From an uncultured Lachnospiraceae bacterium (GTDB lineage: Bacteria > Bacillota > Clostridia > Lachnospirales > Lachnospiraceae), in contig CAJTUC010000020.1 in NCBI GenBank assembly GCA_910579395.1, positions 1-64,000 on the forward strand: 64,000 nt of DNA, written 5' to 3'. The translations under genes were made by a program, and so were the position numbers. A model generated the notes under the pieces. The model was not told the DNA's origin, ran no database searches, and worked only from the letters and a program-made list of their open reading frames with translations. Positions 17,445 through 26,461 of the stretch are shown here, one piece after another (position 1 is the first letter of the stretch; every line of letters starts with the position of its first letter).

Positions 17445-18341
17445 ATGGCAATTTCGGCGAAAAAGAACCAGAATTTAATGAATCTGATTAGAAAAGTGCA
17501 TGGCGTTGTGGAGAATGTGGACCTTGAAAAACACAGACAGTCTCAGGACCATTTCGGTGTTCTGCTCGGAAGCAGCAGGGAAGTGGATATCCGGGAATTC
17601 GAAATCGAAGGAATTCATGGGGAATGGACTTCCGTCAACCGGGCGCATATGAAAAAATATATCATTTTGTACTGCCATGGGGGTGGCTATTCGACGGGAA
17701 GCAGTCTGTATGCGCGGACACTGACGACGAAATTTGCGATGTCCACCTCGATGGACGTGCTGTGCTTTGATTACAGGCTGGCACCGGAAAATCCCTATCC
17801 GGCGGCAACGGAGGATGCCATGAAAATATGGAATTACTTGATGCTGCTCGGTTACGGGGCAAGGGATATCATTCTCGCAGGCGATTCGGCCGGCGGCAAT
17901 CTGGCCTTGTCCCTTGTATTGAAACTGAAGGAGGAAAAGAGGCTGCTTCCAAGAGGGCTGGTGCTGATGTCACCATGGACAGACCTGACGGCTTCCGGGA
18001 AATCCCATAGTACCAAAGCGGATGTAGATCCTGTATTAAATGCCGGCTATCTGCAGAAGATGACGGACAATTATGCGGCGGGGCAGGATTTGGAAAATCC
18101 GCTGATTTCTCCTCTGTTCGGGAATTATGAGGGGTTTCCGCCGACTTATATTCAGGCGGGAGATAATGAAATTTTATTGAACGATGCGACGATGCTGCAC
18201 AAGAAGATGGTCAAAGAAAATGTATCGGTGAAGATAGACATTTTCAAAGGGATGTGGCATGTATTTCAGATGTCGCCTTTTAAAACAGCTTATGAGGCGA
18301 TGGATAAAAACGCGGAATTTATCTATGATATCTGCAGATGA
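17445..18341 (+). CDS. Alpha/beta hydrolase, hormone-sensitive-lipase type esterase
   Basis: The 298-residue enzyme has the oxyanion motif HGGGYSTGS (from about residue 78) and nucleophile box G146-D147-S148-A149-G150-G151. A late acid is in AGDNEILL and the catalytic histidine is in GMWHVFQ. This is the HSL family layout, hydrolysing short acyl esters in the cytoplasm. ATG 17445 (MAISAKKNQN) is preceded by AAAGGTCAGG. It is divergent from the condensation-type acyltransferase, so the two may make and break the same ester; this is inference from position. Confidence 0.85.
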   Translation: MAISAKKNQNLMNLIRKVHGVVENVDLEKHRQSQDHFGVLLGSSREVDIREFEIEGIHGEWTSVNRAHMKKYIILYCHGGGYSTGSSLYARTLTTKFAMSTSMDVLCFDYRLAPENPYPAATEDAMKIWNYLMLLGYGARDIILAGDSAGGNLALSLVLKLKEEKRLLPRGLVLMSPWTDLTASGKSHSTKADVDPVLNAGYLQKMTDNYAAGQDLENPLISPLFGNYEGFPPTYIQAGDNEILLNDATMLHKKMVKENVSVKIDIFKGMWHVFQMSPFKTAYEAMDKNAEFIYDICR

Positions 18342-18480
18342 CCGTGCAGATGAAAAAGAAAAAAAGGATTTTGGAAAGAAAGGCAGAATATTATAAATAG
18401 AACCAGGATTCAACGATATTAGATAAATGTCTGTTAAAGCCCTGCCAAATTTGCTGGCTGCGGCAGACTGGGGGACTATC

Positions 18481-19485
18481 ATGAATATACGGGAAAGCTT
18501 GGAACAATGGGAAAAAGAATATTTAAGTCCTTATGCAATGCTCAGCATGGAATCCAGAGGAAGGAGCAAACCGGAAGAGCAATGTGATATCAGGGCCGTG
18601 TTTCAGCGGGACAGGGACAGAGTCATACATAGCAAGTCTTTTCGGAGGCTGAAGGATAAGACACAGGTATTTCTGACGCCGGAAGGGGATCATTACAGAA
18701 CGCGCCTGACCCATACGCTGGAAGTCAGCCAGAATGCCCGGACGATCGCGAAGGCGCTGCAGCTGAATGAAGATCTGGTGGAGGCGATTGCGCTCGGCCA
18801 TGACTTGGGTCATACGCCGTTTGGCCATGCCGGAGAGCGGGCGCTTGACCGTGTGTGCCCCTATGGATTCAGTCACAGCGTGCAGAGTGTCAGGACCGTG
18901 GATTTGATAGAGAAAGACGGTCAGGGAATCAATCTGACTTATGAAGTAAAAGACGGAATCCTGAACCACCAGACATCGGGAATGCCCTGTACGTTAGAGG
19001 GAAAAGTGGTCAGACTTTCCGATAAGATAGCTTATATTCATCATGATATGGATGATGCGATTCGGGGCGGTATCCTGAAGGAGAGCGACGTGCCGAAAGA
19101 AATCGGCGATGTGATCGGTTATAGCTGCGGACAGAGGCTGGATTATTTTATCCATGATATTGTGACAACAAGCCGCGGACAGAACGATATTCGGATGTCT
19201 CCCGATGTGGCGGAAGCCATGTACAAACTGCGGAAGTTTATGTTTGAAAATGTATACCAGAATCCGGTTGCCAAAAGCGAGGAGGGCAAGGCGGAGGTGT
19301 TGATCGAAACGCTGTATGATCATTACAGGAAGCATATCGACAAGCTGCCGGCATTTCTGCTGCGGCTGCGGGATGCAGGAGAACCGGAGGAGAAACTGAT
19401 ATGTGACTATATCGGCTCCATGACTGACCGTTATGCGATTGCAAAGTATCAGGAGATTTATATCCCCAAGACGTGGCACGGTTAA
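18481..19485 (+). CDS. dgt: Deoxyguanosinetriphosphate triphosphohydrolase-like HD protein
   Basis: The 334-residue protein removes triphosphate from dNTPs, or acts on related nucleotides. HD-domain metal ligands are H78 (RLTHTLEVSQ), H107-D108 (LGHDLGHTPFGH) and D181 (RLSDKIAYIHHD). The N-terminal RDRDRVIHSKSFRRLKDKTQ is characteristic of the dGTPase family. ATG 18481 gives the usual family start; the longer frame from 18427 adds residues that look unrelated, although the Shine-Dalgarno site (GGGGGAC) is modest. Its place before dnaG is common in Clostridia. The symbol follows the family; substrate choice is not shown. Confidence 0.88.
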   Translation: MNIRESLEQWEKEYLSPYAMLSMESRGRSKPEEQCDIRAVFQRDRDRVIHSKSFRRLKDKTQVFLTPEGDHYRTRLTHTLEVSQNARTIAKALQLNEDLVEAIALGHDLGHTPFGHAGERALDRVCPYGFSHSVQSVRTVDLIEKDGQGINLTYEVKDGILNHQTSGMPCTLEGKVVRLSDKIAYIHHDMDDAIRGGILKESDVPKEIGDVIGYSCGQRLDYFIHDIVTTSRGQNDIRMSPDVAEAMYKLRKFMFENVYQNPVAKSEEGKAEVLIETLYDHYRKHIDKLPAFLLRLRDAGEPEEKLICDYIGSMTDRYAIAKYQEIYIPKTWHG

Positions 19486-19492
19486 GGCGGGA

Positions 19493-19590
19493 AGAACTTC
19501 TAAGGCTCACCCCAATGGGTGTTTCGCCGAGAAGTTCTGCGGCTCGCGGAGCGAACCTTTCTCGCCTGAAAGAATCGCCGGAGCGATTCT
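19493..19590 (+). repeat. Cluster of hairpins between dgt and dnaG
   Basis: Several palindromes are packed into the 150-base gap. AGAACTTCT (19493-19501) pairs with AGAAGTTCT (19530-19538), enclosing CACCC/GGGTG. GCTCGC/GCGAGC-type pairing follows near 19542-19555. AGAATCGC/GCGATTCT is at 19571-19590. The last palindrome recurs at 25051-25069, so it is a dispersed element rather than a unique terminator. Confidence 0.75.
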
Positions 19591-19635
19591 TACGGGAAAT
19601 GAAATGTGAAAGGATTCGATAGAAAGGCATAGTAT

Positions 19636-21408
19636 ATGTATTATCCGGATGAAGTGATAGAGGAAGTGCGGGCGCGGAATGACATCGTGGATGTGATTTC
19701 CGGGTATGTCCGTATTCAGAAAAAAGGGAGCAGTTATTTTGGCCTTTGTCCCTTTCACAATGAGAAATCGCCGTCTTTTTCCGTTTCACCGGGCAAGCAG
19801 ATGTATTACTGTTTCGGCTGCGGCGCGGGCGGCAATGTCTTTACCTTTTTGATGGCATATGAAAACTGTTCTTTCGGAGAGGCTGTCAAAGAACTGGCGG
19901 AGCGGGCGGGTGTTGCGCTGCCCGAGGTGGAATACTCCGAAGAGGTAAAGAAAAGAGAAGGCAGACGGGCAAAGCTTCTGGAAGTGAATAAGGAAGCTGC
20001 AAAATATTTTTATTATATGCTGCGTTCGCCAAAAGGAGCGGCTGGCTACCGTTATTTATCGGGCAGGGCGTTAAGCGATGAGACGATGAAGAAATTCGGA
20101 CTCGGTTTTGCCGGTGTGACGAATAATGAGATGTCGGCTTATCTGCGCTCCAAAGGATACGATGACGGGGTGATTCGGGACGCGGGGCTTGCCAACTATG
20201 ATGAAAAACGCGGTATGTATGATAAATTCTGGAACCGGGTCATGTTCCCGATTCAGGATATCAATCATCGGGTCATCGGATTCGGCGGCAGGGTCATGGG
20301 AGATGGACAGCCGAAATATCTGAACTCGCCCGAAACGATGATTTTTGATAAGAGCCGAAATTTGTATGGATTGAATTTTGCGAGGACTTCGCGGAAGAAT
20401 AATATTATTTTGTGCGAGGGATATATGGATGTCATCGCCATGCACCAGGCCGGTTATACACAGGCGGCAGCTTCTCTCGGAACGGCTTTTACGGTGGGAC
20501 AGGCCAATCTGCTTCGGCGGTACACACAGGAAGTGCTGCTCGCCTATGACAGCGACGGTGCGGGCGTGAATGCGGCGCTTCGGGCAATCGGTATCCTGCG
20601 GGAGACCGGGCTCAGAGGCAGGATCATCAATATGTCACCGGCAAAGGACCCGGACGAATTTATGAAAGCGTATGGTGCGGAGGCTTTTCAAGAGCGTATT
20701 GATAAGGCGGAGAACAGCTTCTTCTTTGAACTGCGGATATTGGAGCGGGATTATGATCTGGGCGACCCGGATTCCAAAACGAGATTTTACCGGGAAATCG
20801 CAAAAAAGCTGTGTAACTTTGAAGATGAGGTTGAGCGTGAGAACTATGTGGAGTCCGTGGCGGAGAAGTATCATATCGGCTATGAGAACCTGCGGAAACT
20901 GGTTGCTTCTTATGCGGCGCAGACGGGATTGGTCAAGCCGGTAACGAGACCGAAACCTACTGTATCGGCCAAAAATACGCCGCAGGAGAACACGAAGCGT
21001 TCCCAGCGGCTGCTGCTCACATGGCTGACTGAAGAGCCATCGTTATATGGGAAGATTAAAAAGTATATCCAAGTGGAAGACTTTACAGAGACACTTTATC
21101 AGCAAGTGGCCCGTAAGCTCTTTGAAGATTTGGAACAGGGGAATTTTCAGCCGGCGGCGATCATCAGTATGTTTCAGGATGAGGAAGAACAGAGAGAGGT
21201 GGCATCTCTGTTCAATACAAAGCTGCAGGAAGAAATGACGGATGCAGAGCGGGAAAAAGCGTTCCATGATATTGTATACACGGTCAAACGGAATAGCTTT
21301 GAATATTATTCCAGCAGGACAGGTGTAGACATGAATGCACTGAATCAGGTAATCTCGGGGAAAAAAGCACTGGAAGAACTTAGCAAAACGCATATTTCCC
21401 TGCGTTAG
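19636..21408 (+). CDS. dnaG: DNA primase
   Basis: The 590-residue enzyme makes RNA primers at the replication fork. The N-terminal zinc site of CHC2 type is C38, H41, C59 and C62 (GLCPFHNEKSPSFS, MYYCFGCGAGG). The RNA polymerase core with Toprim motifs follows (ILCEGYMDVIAMHQAG; LAYDSDGAG), and a helical C-terminal helicase-binding region completes the normal length. It lies directly upstream of sigA, the classic macromolecular-synthesis order. The ATG is preceded by AGAAAGG. Confidence 0.97.
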   Translation: MYYPDEVIEEVRARNDIVDVISGYVRIQKKGSSYFGLCPFHNEKSPSFSVSPGKQMYYCFGCGAGGNVFTFLMAYENCSFGEAVKELAERAGVALPEVEYSEEVKKREGRRAKLLEVNKEAAKYFYYMLRSPKGAAGYRYLSGRALSDETMKKFGLGFAGVTNNEMSAYLRSKGYDDGVIRDAGLANYDEKRGMYDKFWNRVMFPIQDINHRVIGFGGRVMGDGQPKYLNSPETMIFDKSRNLYGLNFARTSRKNNIILCEGYMDVIAMHQAGYTQAAASLGTAFTVGQANLLRRYTQEVLLAYDSDGAGVNAALRAIGILRETGLRGRIINMSPAKDPDEFMKAYGAEAFQERIDKAENSFFFELRILERDYDLGDPDSKTRFYREIAKKLCNFEDEVERENYVESVAEKYHIGYENLRKLVASYAAQTGLVKPVTRPKPTVSAKNTPQENTKRSQRLLLTWLTEEPSLYGKIKKYIQVEDFTETLYQQVARKLFEDLEQGNFQPAAIISMFQDEEEQREVASLFNTKLQEEMTDAEREKAFHDIVYTVKRNSFEYYSSRTGVDMNALNQVISGKKALEELSKTHISLR

Positions 21409-21457
21409 AGGAAAAAATAGAACTGTTTAACCCGGAAAAGGAAGGATGGGCCAAGTA

Positions 21458-22570
21458 ATGGACGAAAATGTACAGGCAAAGTTTGAAGAGCGTTTAAAAG
21501 AACTCTTAAATAATGCTAAGAAGAAAAAGAATGTTCTGGAGTACCAGGAGATTAGCGAATTTTTCCATGATATGACATTGGAAGAAGAGCAGTTTGACCG
21601 GATTCTGGAAACATTGGAACAGAACAATGTGGATGTCCTGCGGATTACGGAAGGGGACGATGTGGATGACGAGGAAATCATTTTAATGGAAGAGGACGAT
21701 GTGGATGTGGAAAACATCGACCTGACCGTGCCGGACGGCGTCAGCATCGAGGACCCTGTCAGAATGTATCTGAAGGAAATCGGTAAAGTGCCGCTGCTGA
21801 GCGCGGAAGAGGAAATCGAACTGGCCCTGAAGATGGAGATGGGAGACGAGGAAGCGAAGAAAAGGCTTGCGGAAGCGAATCTTCGTCTTGTTGTCAGTAT
21901 TGCCAAAAGGTATGTGGGCCGCGGTATGCTTTTTTTGGACCTGATTCAGGAAGGAAATCTGGGTCTTATTAAGGCTGTTGAAAAATTTGATTATAGAAAA
22001 GGGTTTAAGTTTTCTACTTATGCGACATGGTGGATCCGGCAGGCCATTACAAGGGCAATCGCCGATCAGGCGAGGACCATCCGTATTCCGGTGCATATGG
22101 TGGAGACGATCAATAAGCTGATCCGTGTGAGCAGACAGTTACTGCAGGAACTCGGAAGGGAACCAACGCCGGAAGAGATTGCCGAGGAAATGGACATGCC
22201 CGTGGAGAGAGTGCGGGAAATTTTGAAGATTTCCCAGGAACCGGTCTCTTTAGAAACGCCGATCGGTGAAGAAGAGGACAGTCATCTCGGCGACTTCATT
22301 CAGGATGATAACGTGCCGGTTCCGGCGGATGCAGCAGCTTTTACACTTTTAAAAGAGCAGCTCGTAGAGGTGCTCGGCACTTTGACGGAGAGAGAGCAGA
22401 AAGTGCTCCGTCTGCGTTTCGGCCTGGATGACGGCCGTGCGAGAACGCTAGAGGAAGTCGGCAAAGAGTTCAGCGTTACCCGTGAGCGTATCCGGCAGAT
22501 TGAAGCAAAGGCCTTGAGAAAGCTGCGTCATCCGAGCAGAAGCAGGAAGCTGAAGGATTATCTGGATTGA
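21458..22570 (+). CDS. sigA: RNA polymerase primary sigma factor SigA/RpoD
   Basis: The roughly 370-residue vegetative sigma factor has region 1.2 (DPVRMYLKEIGKVPLLSAEE), region 2 with the -10 melting helix (FSTYATWWIRQAITRAIADQ), region 3, and region 4 with the -35 recognition helix (EFSVTRERIRQIEAKALRK). ATG 21458 gives the better spacing to AAGGAAGG; ATG 21446 is alternative. It lies 49 bases after dnaG, and its stop overlaps the start of trmK. Regulation probably comes from the dnaG side. Confidence 0.97.
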   Translation: MDENVQAKFEERLKELLNNAKKKKNVLEYQEISEFFHDMTLEEEQFDRILETLEQNNVDVLRITEGDDVDDEEIILMEEDDVDVENIDLTVPDGVSIEDPVRMYLKEIGKVPLLSAEEEIELALKMEMGDEEAKKRLAEANLRLVVSIAKRYVGRGMLFLDLIQEGNLGLIKAVEKFDYRKGFKFSTYATWWIRQAITRAIADQARTIRIPVHMVETINKLIRVSRQLLQELGREPTPEEIAEEMDMPVERVREILKISQEPVSLETPIGEEEDSHLGDFIQDDNVPVPADAAAFTLLKEQLVEVLGTLTEREQKVLRLRFGLDDGRARTLEEVGKEFSVTRERIRQIEAKALRKLRHPSRSRKLKDYLD

Positions 22571-23355
22571 TGCGGGAGAAGATAGTCCTTTCGGAAAGGT
22601 TGGGGGCCGTCGCGGCCATGGTCACGGAAGGAAACAGAGTCTGCGATATCGGATGTGACCACGGTTTTGTGCCGATTTATCTCTTGCAGCAGGGCATCAG
22701 TCCCGGTGCGCTTGCGATGGATGTCAGAGAGGGGCCGCTTGAGCAGGCCAGAATACATATTAAGGCATACGGTCTGGAAACGCTTATCGAAGCCAGAATT
22801 TCGGATGGACTCGCTGCGTTCCGAAAAGGAGAAGCGGATACGCTGATCTGTGCCGGGATGGGCGGCAGGCTGATGATGCGCATCCTTTCAGAGGAAAAAG
22901 AGAAGGCGGCTTCCTTTCGGGAACTGATCTTACAGCCGCAGTCGGAGATTCAGCAGTTTCGTTCTTTTCTGCGCGGACAGGGATATCTGCTTACGGATGA
23001 GAATATGATAGAGGAAGACGGCAAATTTTATCCGATGATGAAGGCTGTAAAAAGTGAGCATGGATTCAGCAATTTTGACAAAACTCTACCTCAAGGTGAG
23101 AGCTCAAAAACCTTTTGGCAGCAGATGGAAGACAGATACGGCCCTCTGTTATTACAGCGGAAACATCCGGTGCTGTATCGGTATCTGGAGCGGGAAGCGC
23201 GTATCTGCGACGAAGTGCTTTGGCAGCTGCAGGTTCAGGGAACGGAAGGACCGAAAAAAAGCAGGCGTTACGAAGAAATCAGCAGACAAAAGAGGAATTG
23301 TTTGCGGGTCATGAGAGAAAGGTATGGTGACGGGTATGGTGAGGATTCACATTGA
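22570..23355 (+). CDS. trmK: tRNA (adenine22-N1)-methyltransferase TrmK
   Basis: The roughly 261-residue protein starts at ATG 22570 (MREKIVLSERL) inside the TGA of sigA (TGATG), pointing to translational coupling. The SAM-binding motif is RVCDIGCDHGFVPIYLLQQ, with CAGMGGRLMMRIL in the catalytic region. TrmK methylates A22 in tRNA and is found next to sigA across Firmicutes. A coiled C-terminal part (EREARICDEVLWQLQ) fits the family. The 3' end overlaps the next gene by 32 bases. Confidence 0.92.
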   Translation: MREKIVLSERLGAVAAMVTEGNRVCDIGCDHGFVPIYLLQQGISPGALAMDVREGPLEQARIHIKAYGLETLIEARISDGLAAFRKGEADTLICAGMGGRLMMRILSEEKEKAASFRELILQPQSEIQQFRSFLRGQGYLLTDENMIEEDGKFYPMMKAVKSEHGFSNFDKTLPQGESSKTFWQQMEDRYGPLLLQRKHPVLYRYLEREARICDEVLWQLQVQGTEGPKKSRRYEEISRQKRNCLRVMRERYGDGYGEDSH

Positions 23356-24988
23356 CGGAAAAGAAAAGTTATACGAAGAAGGTATTAAATACGAAATCAT
23401 CGCTAAAGAATATCAGCATTTGTACAAGGAGCCGATTGCACTCGTCATCATTAACGGTAAGATACGGGAATTGATGAAAAGAGTCGACAGGGACTGCGAA
23501 CTCACTTTTGCTACCTATGGAGATGCTATCGGACACAAAACATATGTACGTTCTGCCATTATGCTGCTGATGAAAGCCATTAAGGATGTAGCCGGTTATG
23601 AAACGGCGGCGGAGACAAAGGTGGAATTTGCGATTGGGGCCGGTTATTACTGTCGGTTTCGGAAAGGTTTTTCGCTGGACGAAAAGCAGATCGTGCGGGT
23701 AAAGGAGCGGATGCAGGAACTGGTGGAAGCGGACCTTGCGATTACGAAGAAAGCTTATCCGGCGGAAGAGGCGATCGCTTTATTTAAAAAATATGGTATG
23801 AATGATAAGGTGAAACTGTTCCGTTATAGGAGAAGTTCTACGATTAATGTATATTGTCTGGGAGATTACTATGATTATTATTATGGCTATATGCTGCCCA
23901 GTACAGGATATATCAGCTGTTTTGACCTGTTACCCTATGAAAATGGCCTGATATTGCTGCTTCCCGAAAAGGAAGAACCGGAAAAGCTTCCGGTCTTTGA
24001 ACCGAGAAAGAAGCTGTTTCAGACATTAATGCAGGCAGGACAATGGGTAGAAGAAATAGGAATCGATACAGTGGGCGATCTGAACGACCAGATTTGTGAG
24101 GGCAATATCGCGGATATGATCCTGGTGCAGGAGGCGCTTCAGGAGAGGAGAATTGGAGAAATCGCCAGAGATATCGCACGGAGGGAAGGCGTGAAGTTTG
24201 TTATGATAGCGGGACCTTCTTCTTCCGGCAAAACGACTTTTTCCCACCGTTTATCGATTCAGCTCCGGACTTATGGCATGAGGCCGCATACGATTGGACT
24301 GGATAACTATTACCTGAACCATGACAGCACGCCGCTCGACGAGGACGGAAATCCCGATTATGAATGTCTGGAAGCACTGGACGTGGAACAGTTCAATCAG
24401 GATATGGCGGAACTGTTAGCAGGGAAAAGCGTGGAACTGCCCACCTTTAATTTTAAAACGGGCAAAAGGGAGTACAACGGAAGAACAGTAAAACTGGGGC
24501 CGGATGACATTTTGGTCATTGAAGGGATTCACGGGCTGAATGAAAAGATGTCCCACTCGCTTCCGGCGGAAAGTAAGTATAAAATTTATATCAGTGCCCT
24601 GACCTGTTTGAATGTGGATGAGCATAACCGGATTCCGACGACGGACGGAAGGCTGTTGCGGCGTATGGTGCGGGATGCCAGAACGAGGGGAGCGAGCGCG
24701 CAGAAAACGATTGAAATGTGGGCTTCCGTCAGACGCGGGGAAGAAAAATATATTTTCCCGTTCCAGGAGCAGGCGGATGCTATGTTCAATTCGGCGCTGG
24801 TCTATGAACTGGCCGTTCTGAAGCAGTATGCGGAACCTCTTTTGTTCAGCATTAAAAAGGGGGAGCCGGAATATCACGAGGCCAAACGGCTGTTAAAATT
24901 CCTGGAATATTTTCTGGGTGTCAGCAGCGAGGAACTTCCTAAGAATTCTCTTTGCCGGGAATTTGTGGGGGGAAGCTGTTTTGAATAG
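23324..24988 (+). CDS. TGS-domain / uridine kinase-like fusion protein
   Basis: The 554-residue protein joins an N-terminal TGS and threonyl-tRNA-synthetase-like editing-type region (about 1-200, with VRIHIDGKEKLYEEG) to a C-terminal P-loop kinase of the uridine kinase/phosphoribulokinase family. Walker A is G297-P-S-S-S-G-K303-T; later motifs are DNYYLNHD and VIEGIHGLN. Such fusions are common in Firmicutes and are annotated as nucleoside kinases; substrate is not settled. The start overlaps the trmK gene; ATG 23336 is an alternative start. It ends the housekeeping block and is followed by a hairpin-rich gap. Confidence 0.88.
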   Translation: MVTGMVRIHIDGKEKLYEEGIKYEIIAKEYQHLYKEPIALVIINGKIRELMKRVDRDCELTFATYGDAIGHKTYVRSAIMLLMKAIKDVAGYETAAETKVEFAIGAGYYCRFRKGFSLDEKQIVRVKERMQELVEADLAITKKAYPAEEAIALFKKYGMNDKVKLFRYRRSSTINVYCLGDYYDYYYGYMLPSTGYISCFDLLPYENGLILLLPEKEEPEKLPVFEPRKKLFQTLMQAGQWVEEIGIDTVGDLNDQICEGNIADMILVQEALQERRIGEIARDIARREGVKFVMIAGPSSSGKTTFSHRLSIQLRTYGMRPHTIGLDNYYLNHDSTPLDEDGNPDYECLEALDVEQFNQDMAELLAGKSVELPTFNFKTGKREYNGRTVKLGPDDILVIEGIHGLNEKMSHSLPAESKYKIYISALTCLNVDEHNRIPTTDGRLLRRMVRDARTRGASAQKTIEMWASVRRGEEKYIFPFQEQADAMFNSALVYELAVLKQYAEPLLFSIKKGEPEYHEAKRLLKFLEYFLGVSSEELPKNSLCREFVGGSCFE

Positions 24989-24995
24989 GAAATAA

Positions 24996-25036
24996 AGTTT
25001 CTCTAAGACAGTAAAATACACTGTCTAAGAGAAACT
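24996..25036 (+). terminator. 17-bp stem after the kinase gene
   Basis: AGTTTCTCTAAGACAGT (24996-25012) pairs with the complementary arm at 25020-25036 around a seven-base loop, with one internal mismatch. There is no long T run, so it may act as a processing or weak bidirectional terminator. Confidence 0.6.
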
Positions 25037-25050
25037 ATGTTATTCCCGAA

Positions 25051-25178
25051 AGAATCGCTTTGCGATTCTTCCTGGGTGTGAGGAATAGCGCTTTGCGATT
25101 CTTCCAAGTGAGTAGTGGAAAGTGTTGCTTTGCGATTCTTCCAAGTGAACAGCAGGAAGAATGTGCGTTGTGGTTCTT
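25051..25178 (+). repeat. Array of four decaying palindromes of the AGAATCGC/GCGATTCT type
   Basis: Units at 25051-25070, 25082-25105, 25117-25142 and 25154-25178 end in a TTGCGATTCTTCC-like half. The first is perfectly palindromic; the later ones lose their left arms. The same palindrome occurs at 19571-19590. The last unit overlaps the predicted -35 region of rnpB. Confidence 0.75.
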
Positions 25179-25196
25179 CTAAATGGGATATAAAAT
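25168..25196 (+). promoter_or_regulatory. Predicted rnpB promoter
   Basis: TTGTGG at 25168-25173 and TAAAAT at 25191-25196 are separated by 17 bases, just upstream of the RNase P RNA. The -35 box lies inside the last palindromic repeat. Confidence 0.5.
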
Positions 25197-25530
25197 AAGT
25201 AGAATAAATGATCGCGCCCGCGTGCGGGTGAGGAAAGTCCGGGCTTCACAGGGCAGGATGCCGGATAACGTCCGGTGGAGGCGACTCTAAGGATAGTGCA
25301 ACAGAAATAATACCGCCGCACTTGTTGCGGTAAGGGTGGAATGGCAGTGTAAGAGACTACCGCTTTTCCGGTAACGGAGAAGGCTGTGTAAACCCCATCC
25401 GAAGCAAGACCAGACAGAAAGCAACAGGTTTGCCCGGCCTGCTTTCAGGTAGGTCGCTAGAAACTGTCGGCGACGACAGTTCCAGATAGATGATCATTCA
25501 CGACATAACCCGGCTTATCGTTCTGCTTAT
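25197..25530 (+). ncRNA. rnpB: RNase P RNA (bacterial A type)
   Basis: The catalytic RNA that matures tRNA 5' ends. Conserved blocks are visible: GAGGAAAGTCCGGGCT near 25232, CAACAGAAA near 25300, GTAAACCCCATCCGAAGCAAG near 25388, and CATAACCCGGCTTATCG near the 3' end. P1 pairs AAGTAGAA with TTCTGCTT and P2 pairs AATGATC with GATCATT. The usual ACAGAACCCGGCT is ACATAACCCGGCT here, a one-base change in a conserved site. Confidence 0.95.
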
Positions 25531-25563
25531 TTTATCATTTATAGAAATCTTGTATTGCGAATC

Positions 25564-25585
25564 TCTCCCCTTTGGGGAGATTTTT
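25564..25585 (+). terminator. Terminator after rnpB
   Basis: TCTCCCC (25564-25570) pairs with GGGGAGA (25574-25580) around TTT, followed by TTTTT. Confidence 0.88.
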
Positions 25586-25614
25586 GCATGTGGATAGTGG
25601 AAACGGAGGATTGT

Positions 25615-26415
25615 ATGAGACATCGAGGGCTGAATAAACGCATTCTGTGCCTGTCCTGCGCTTTTTTGGCGCTGGCCTTGCCGCTCCATGTAAAGGCAGA
25701 AGACTCACAGGCGCCTCATTTGATTCAGACGGTGACAGAGCAGGATATTTTTGAAGGAAAGCTCGCCCTCGGTTTTCTGGAAAGTCCTGTCCTGACATCG
25801 AGCGACTGCGGAATGGCGTATGAAAATGTTAAAAACTGCATTGTCCGTATCCATATGGGGAATGCTTATGGGAGCGGTGTTGTTTTTAAAATAACACCGG
25901 AGAATATTGTTATTGTGACGAATAAGCATGTTTTGTCGTATTGGGAGGAAGCTGTCAGTTATGTGCAGTTTCCGCAAGGGTATTTTACACAGGCACGGAT
26001 TCTCGGTACATCCGGAGAACATGATATCGGTTTTCTGGTGGTGGACAATCAGGAGTTCGATTACCGGGAACTGGAACAGCTTCGGTATGTACATTGGGAT
26101 ATGGACATGTACCAAGCTATGGAGGCAGGCGATGCCCTGTTCTGTACGGGAGCCGGAGATGCGGTGGAGGCAGACGGTGCGGACAGTTTTTATCAGGGCA
26201 GCGTCGGAGATATGAATTATTATATCGATGATTTTGGTGAATATATGATTTACGGTTATGGTTATGCCAAAGAAGGGATGTCCGGCGGCGGAACGTTTGA
26301 TTCATACGGAAACTTTATTGGTATGATATCCGGAGCTACAATGAGCGGAGAGACAGCCAGTGTGCCGCTCCCGGTAATTTTAGAGGCATATGAGAACATA
26401 CGGGGGGAAGAGTGA
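25615..26415 (+). CDS. Secreted trypsin-like serine protease
   Basis: The 266-residue protein starts at ATG 25615, with CGGAGGA upstream. A signal peptide (RILCLSCAFLALALPLHVKA) ends near residue 28. The chymotrypsin-fold triad is visible as H105 (VTNKHVLS), D137 (EHDIGFLVV) and S223 (KEGMSGGGTFD). There is no PDZ domain, unlike DegP/HtrA, so it is a stand-alone exported protease. The neighbour downstream is a membrane protein of unknown function on the same strand 46 bases away. The substrate is unknown. Confidence 0.88.
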   Translation: MRHRGLNKRILCLSCAFLALALPLHVKAEDSQAPHLIQTVTEQDIFEGKLALGFLESPVLTSSDCGMAYENVKNCIVRIHMGNAYGSGVVFKITPENIVIVTNKHVLSYWEEAVSYVQFPQGYFTQARILGTSGEHDIGFLVVDNQEFDYRELEQLRYVHWDMDMYQAMEAGDALFCTGAGDAVEADGADSFYQGSVGDMNYYIDDFGEYMIYGYGYAKEGMSGGGTFDSYGNFIGMISGATMSGETASVPLPVILEAYENIRGEE

Positions 26416-26461
26416 AAGCCGGTGACTGGCTGAAAACCGGAACAGGAGGCATGATCGCAGA

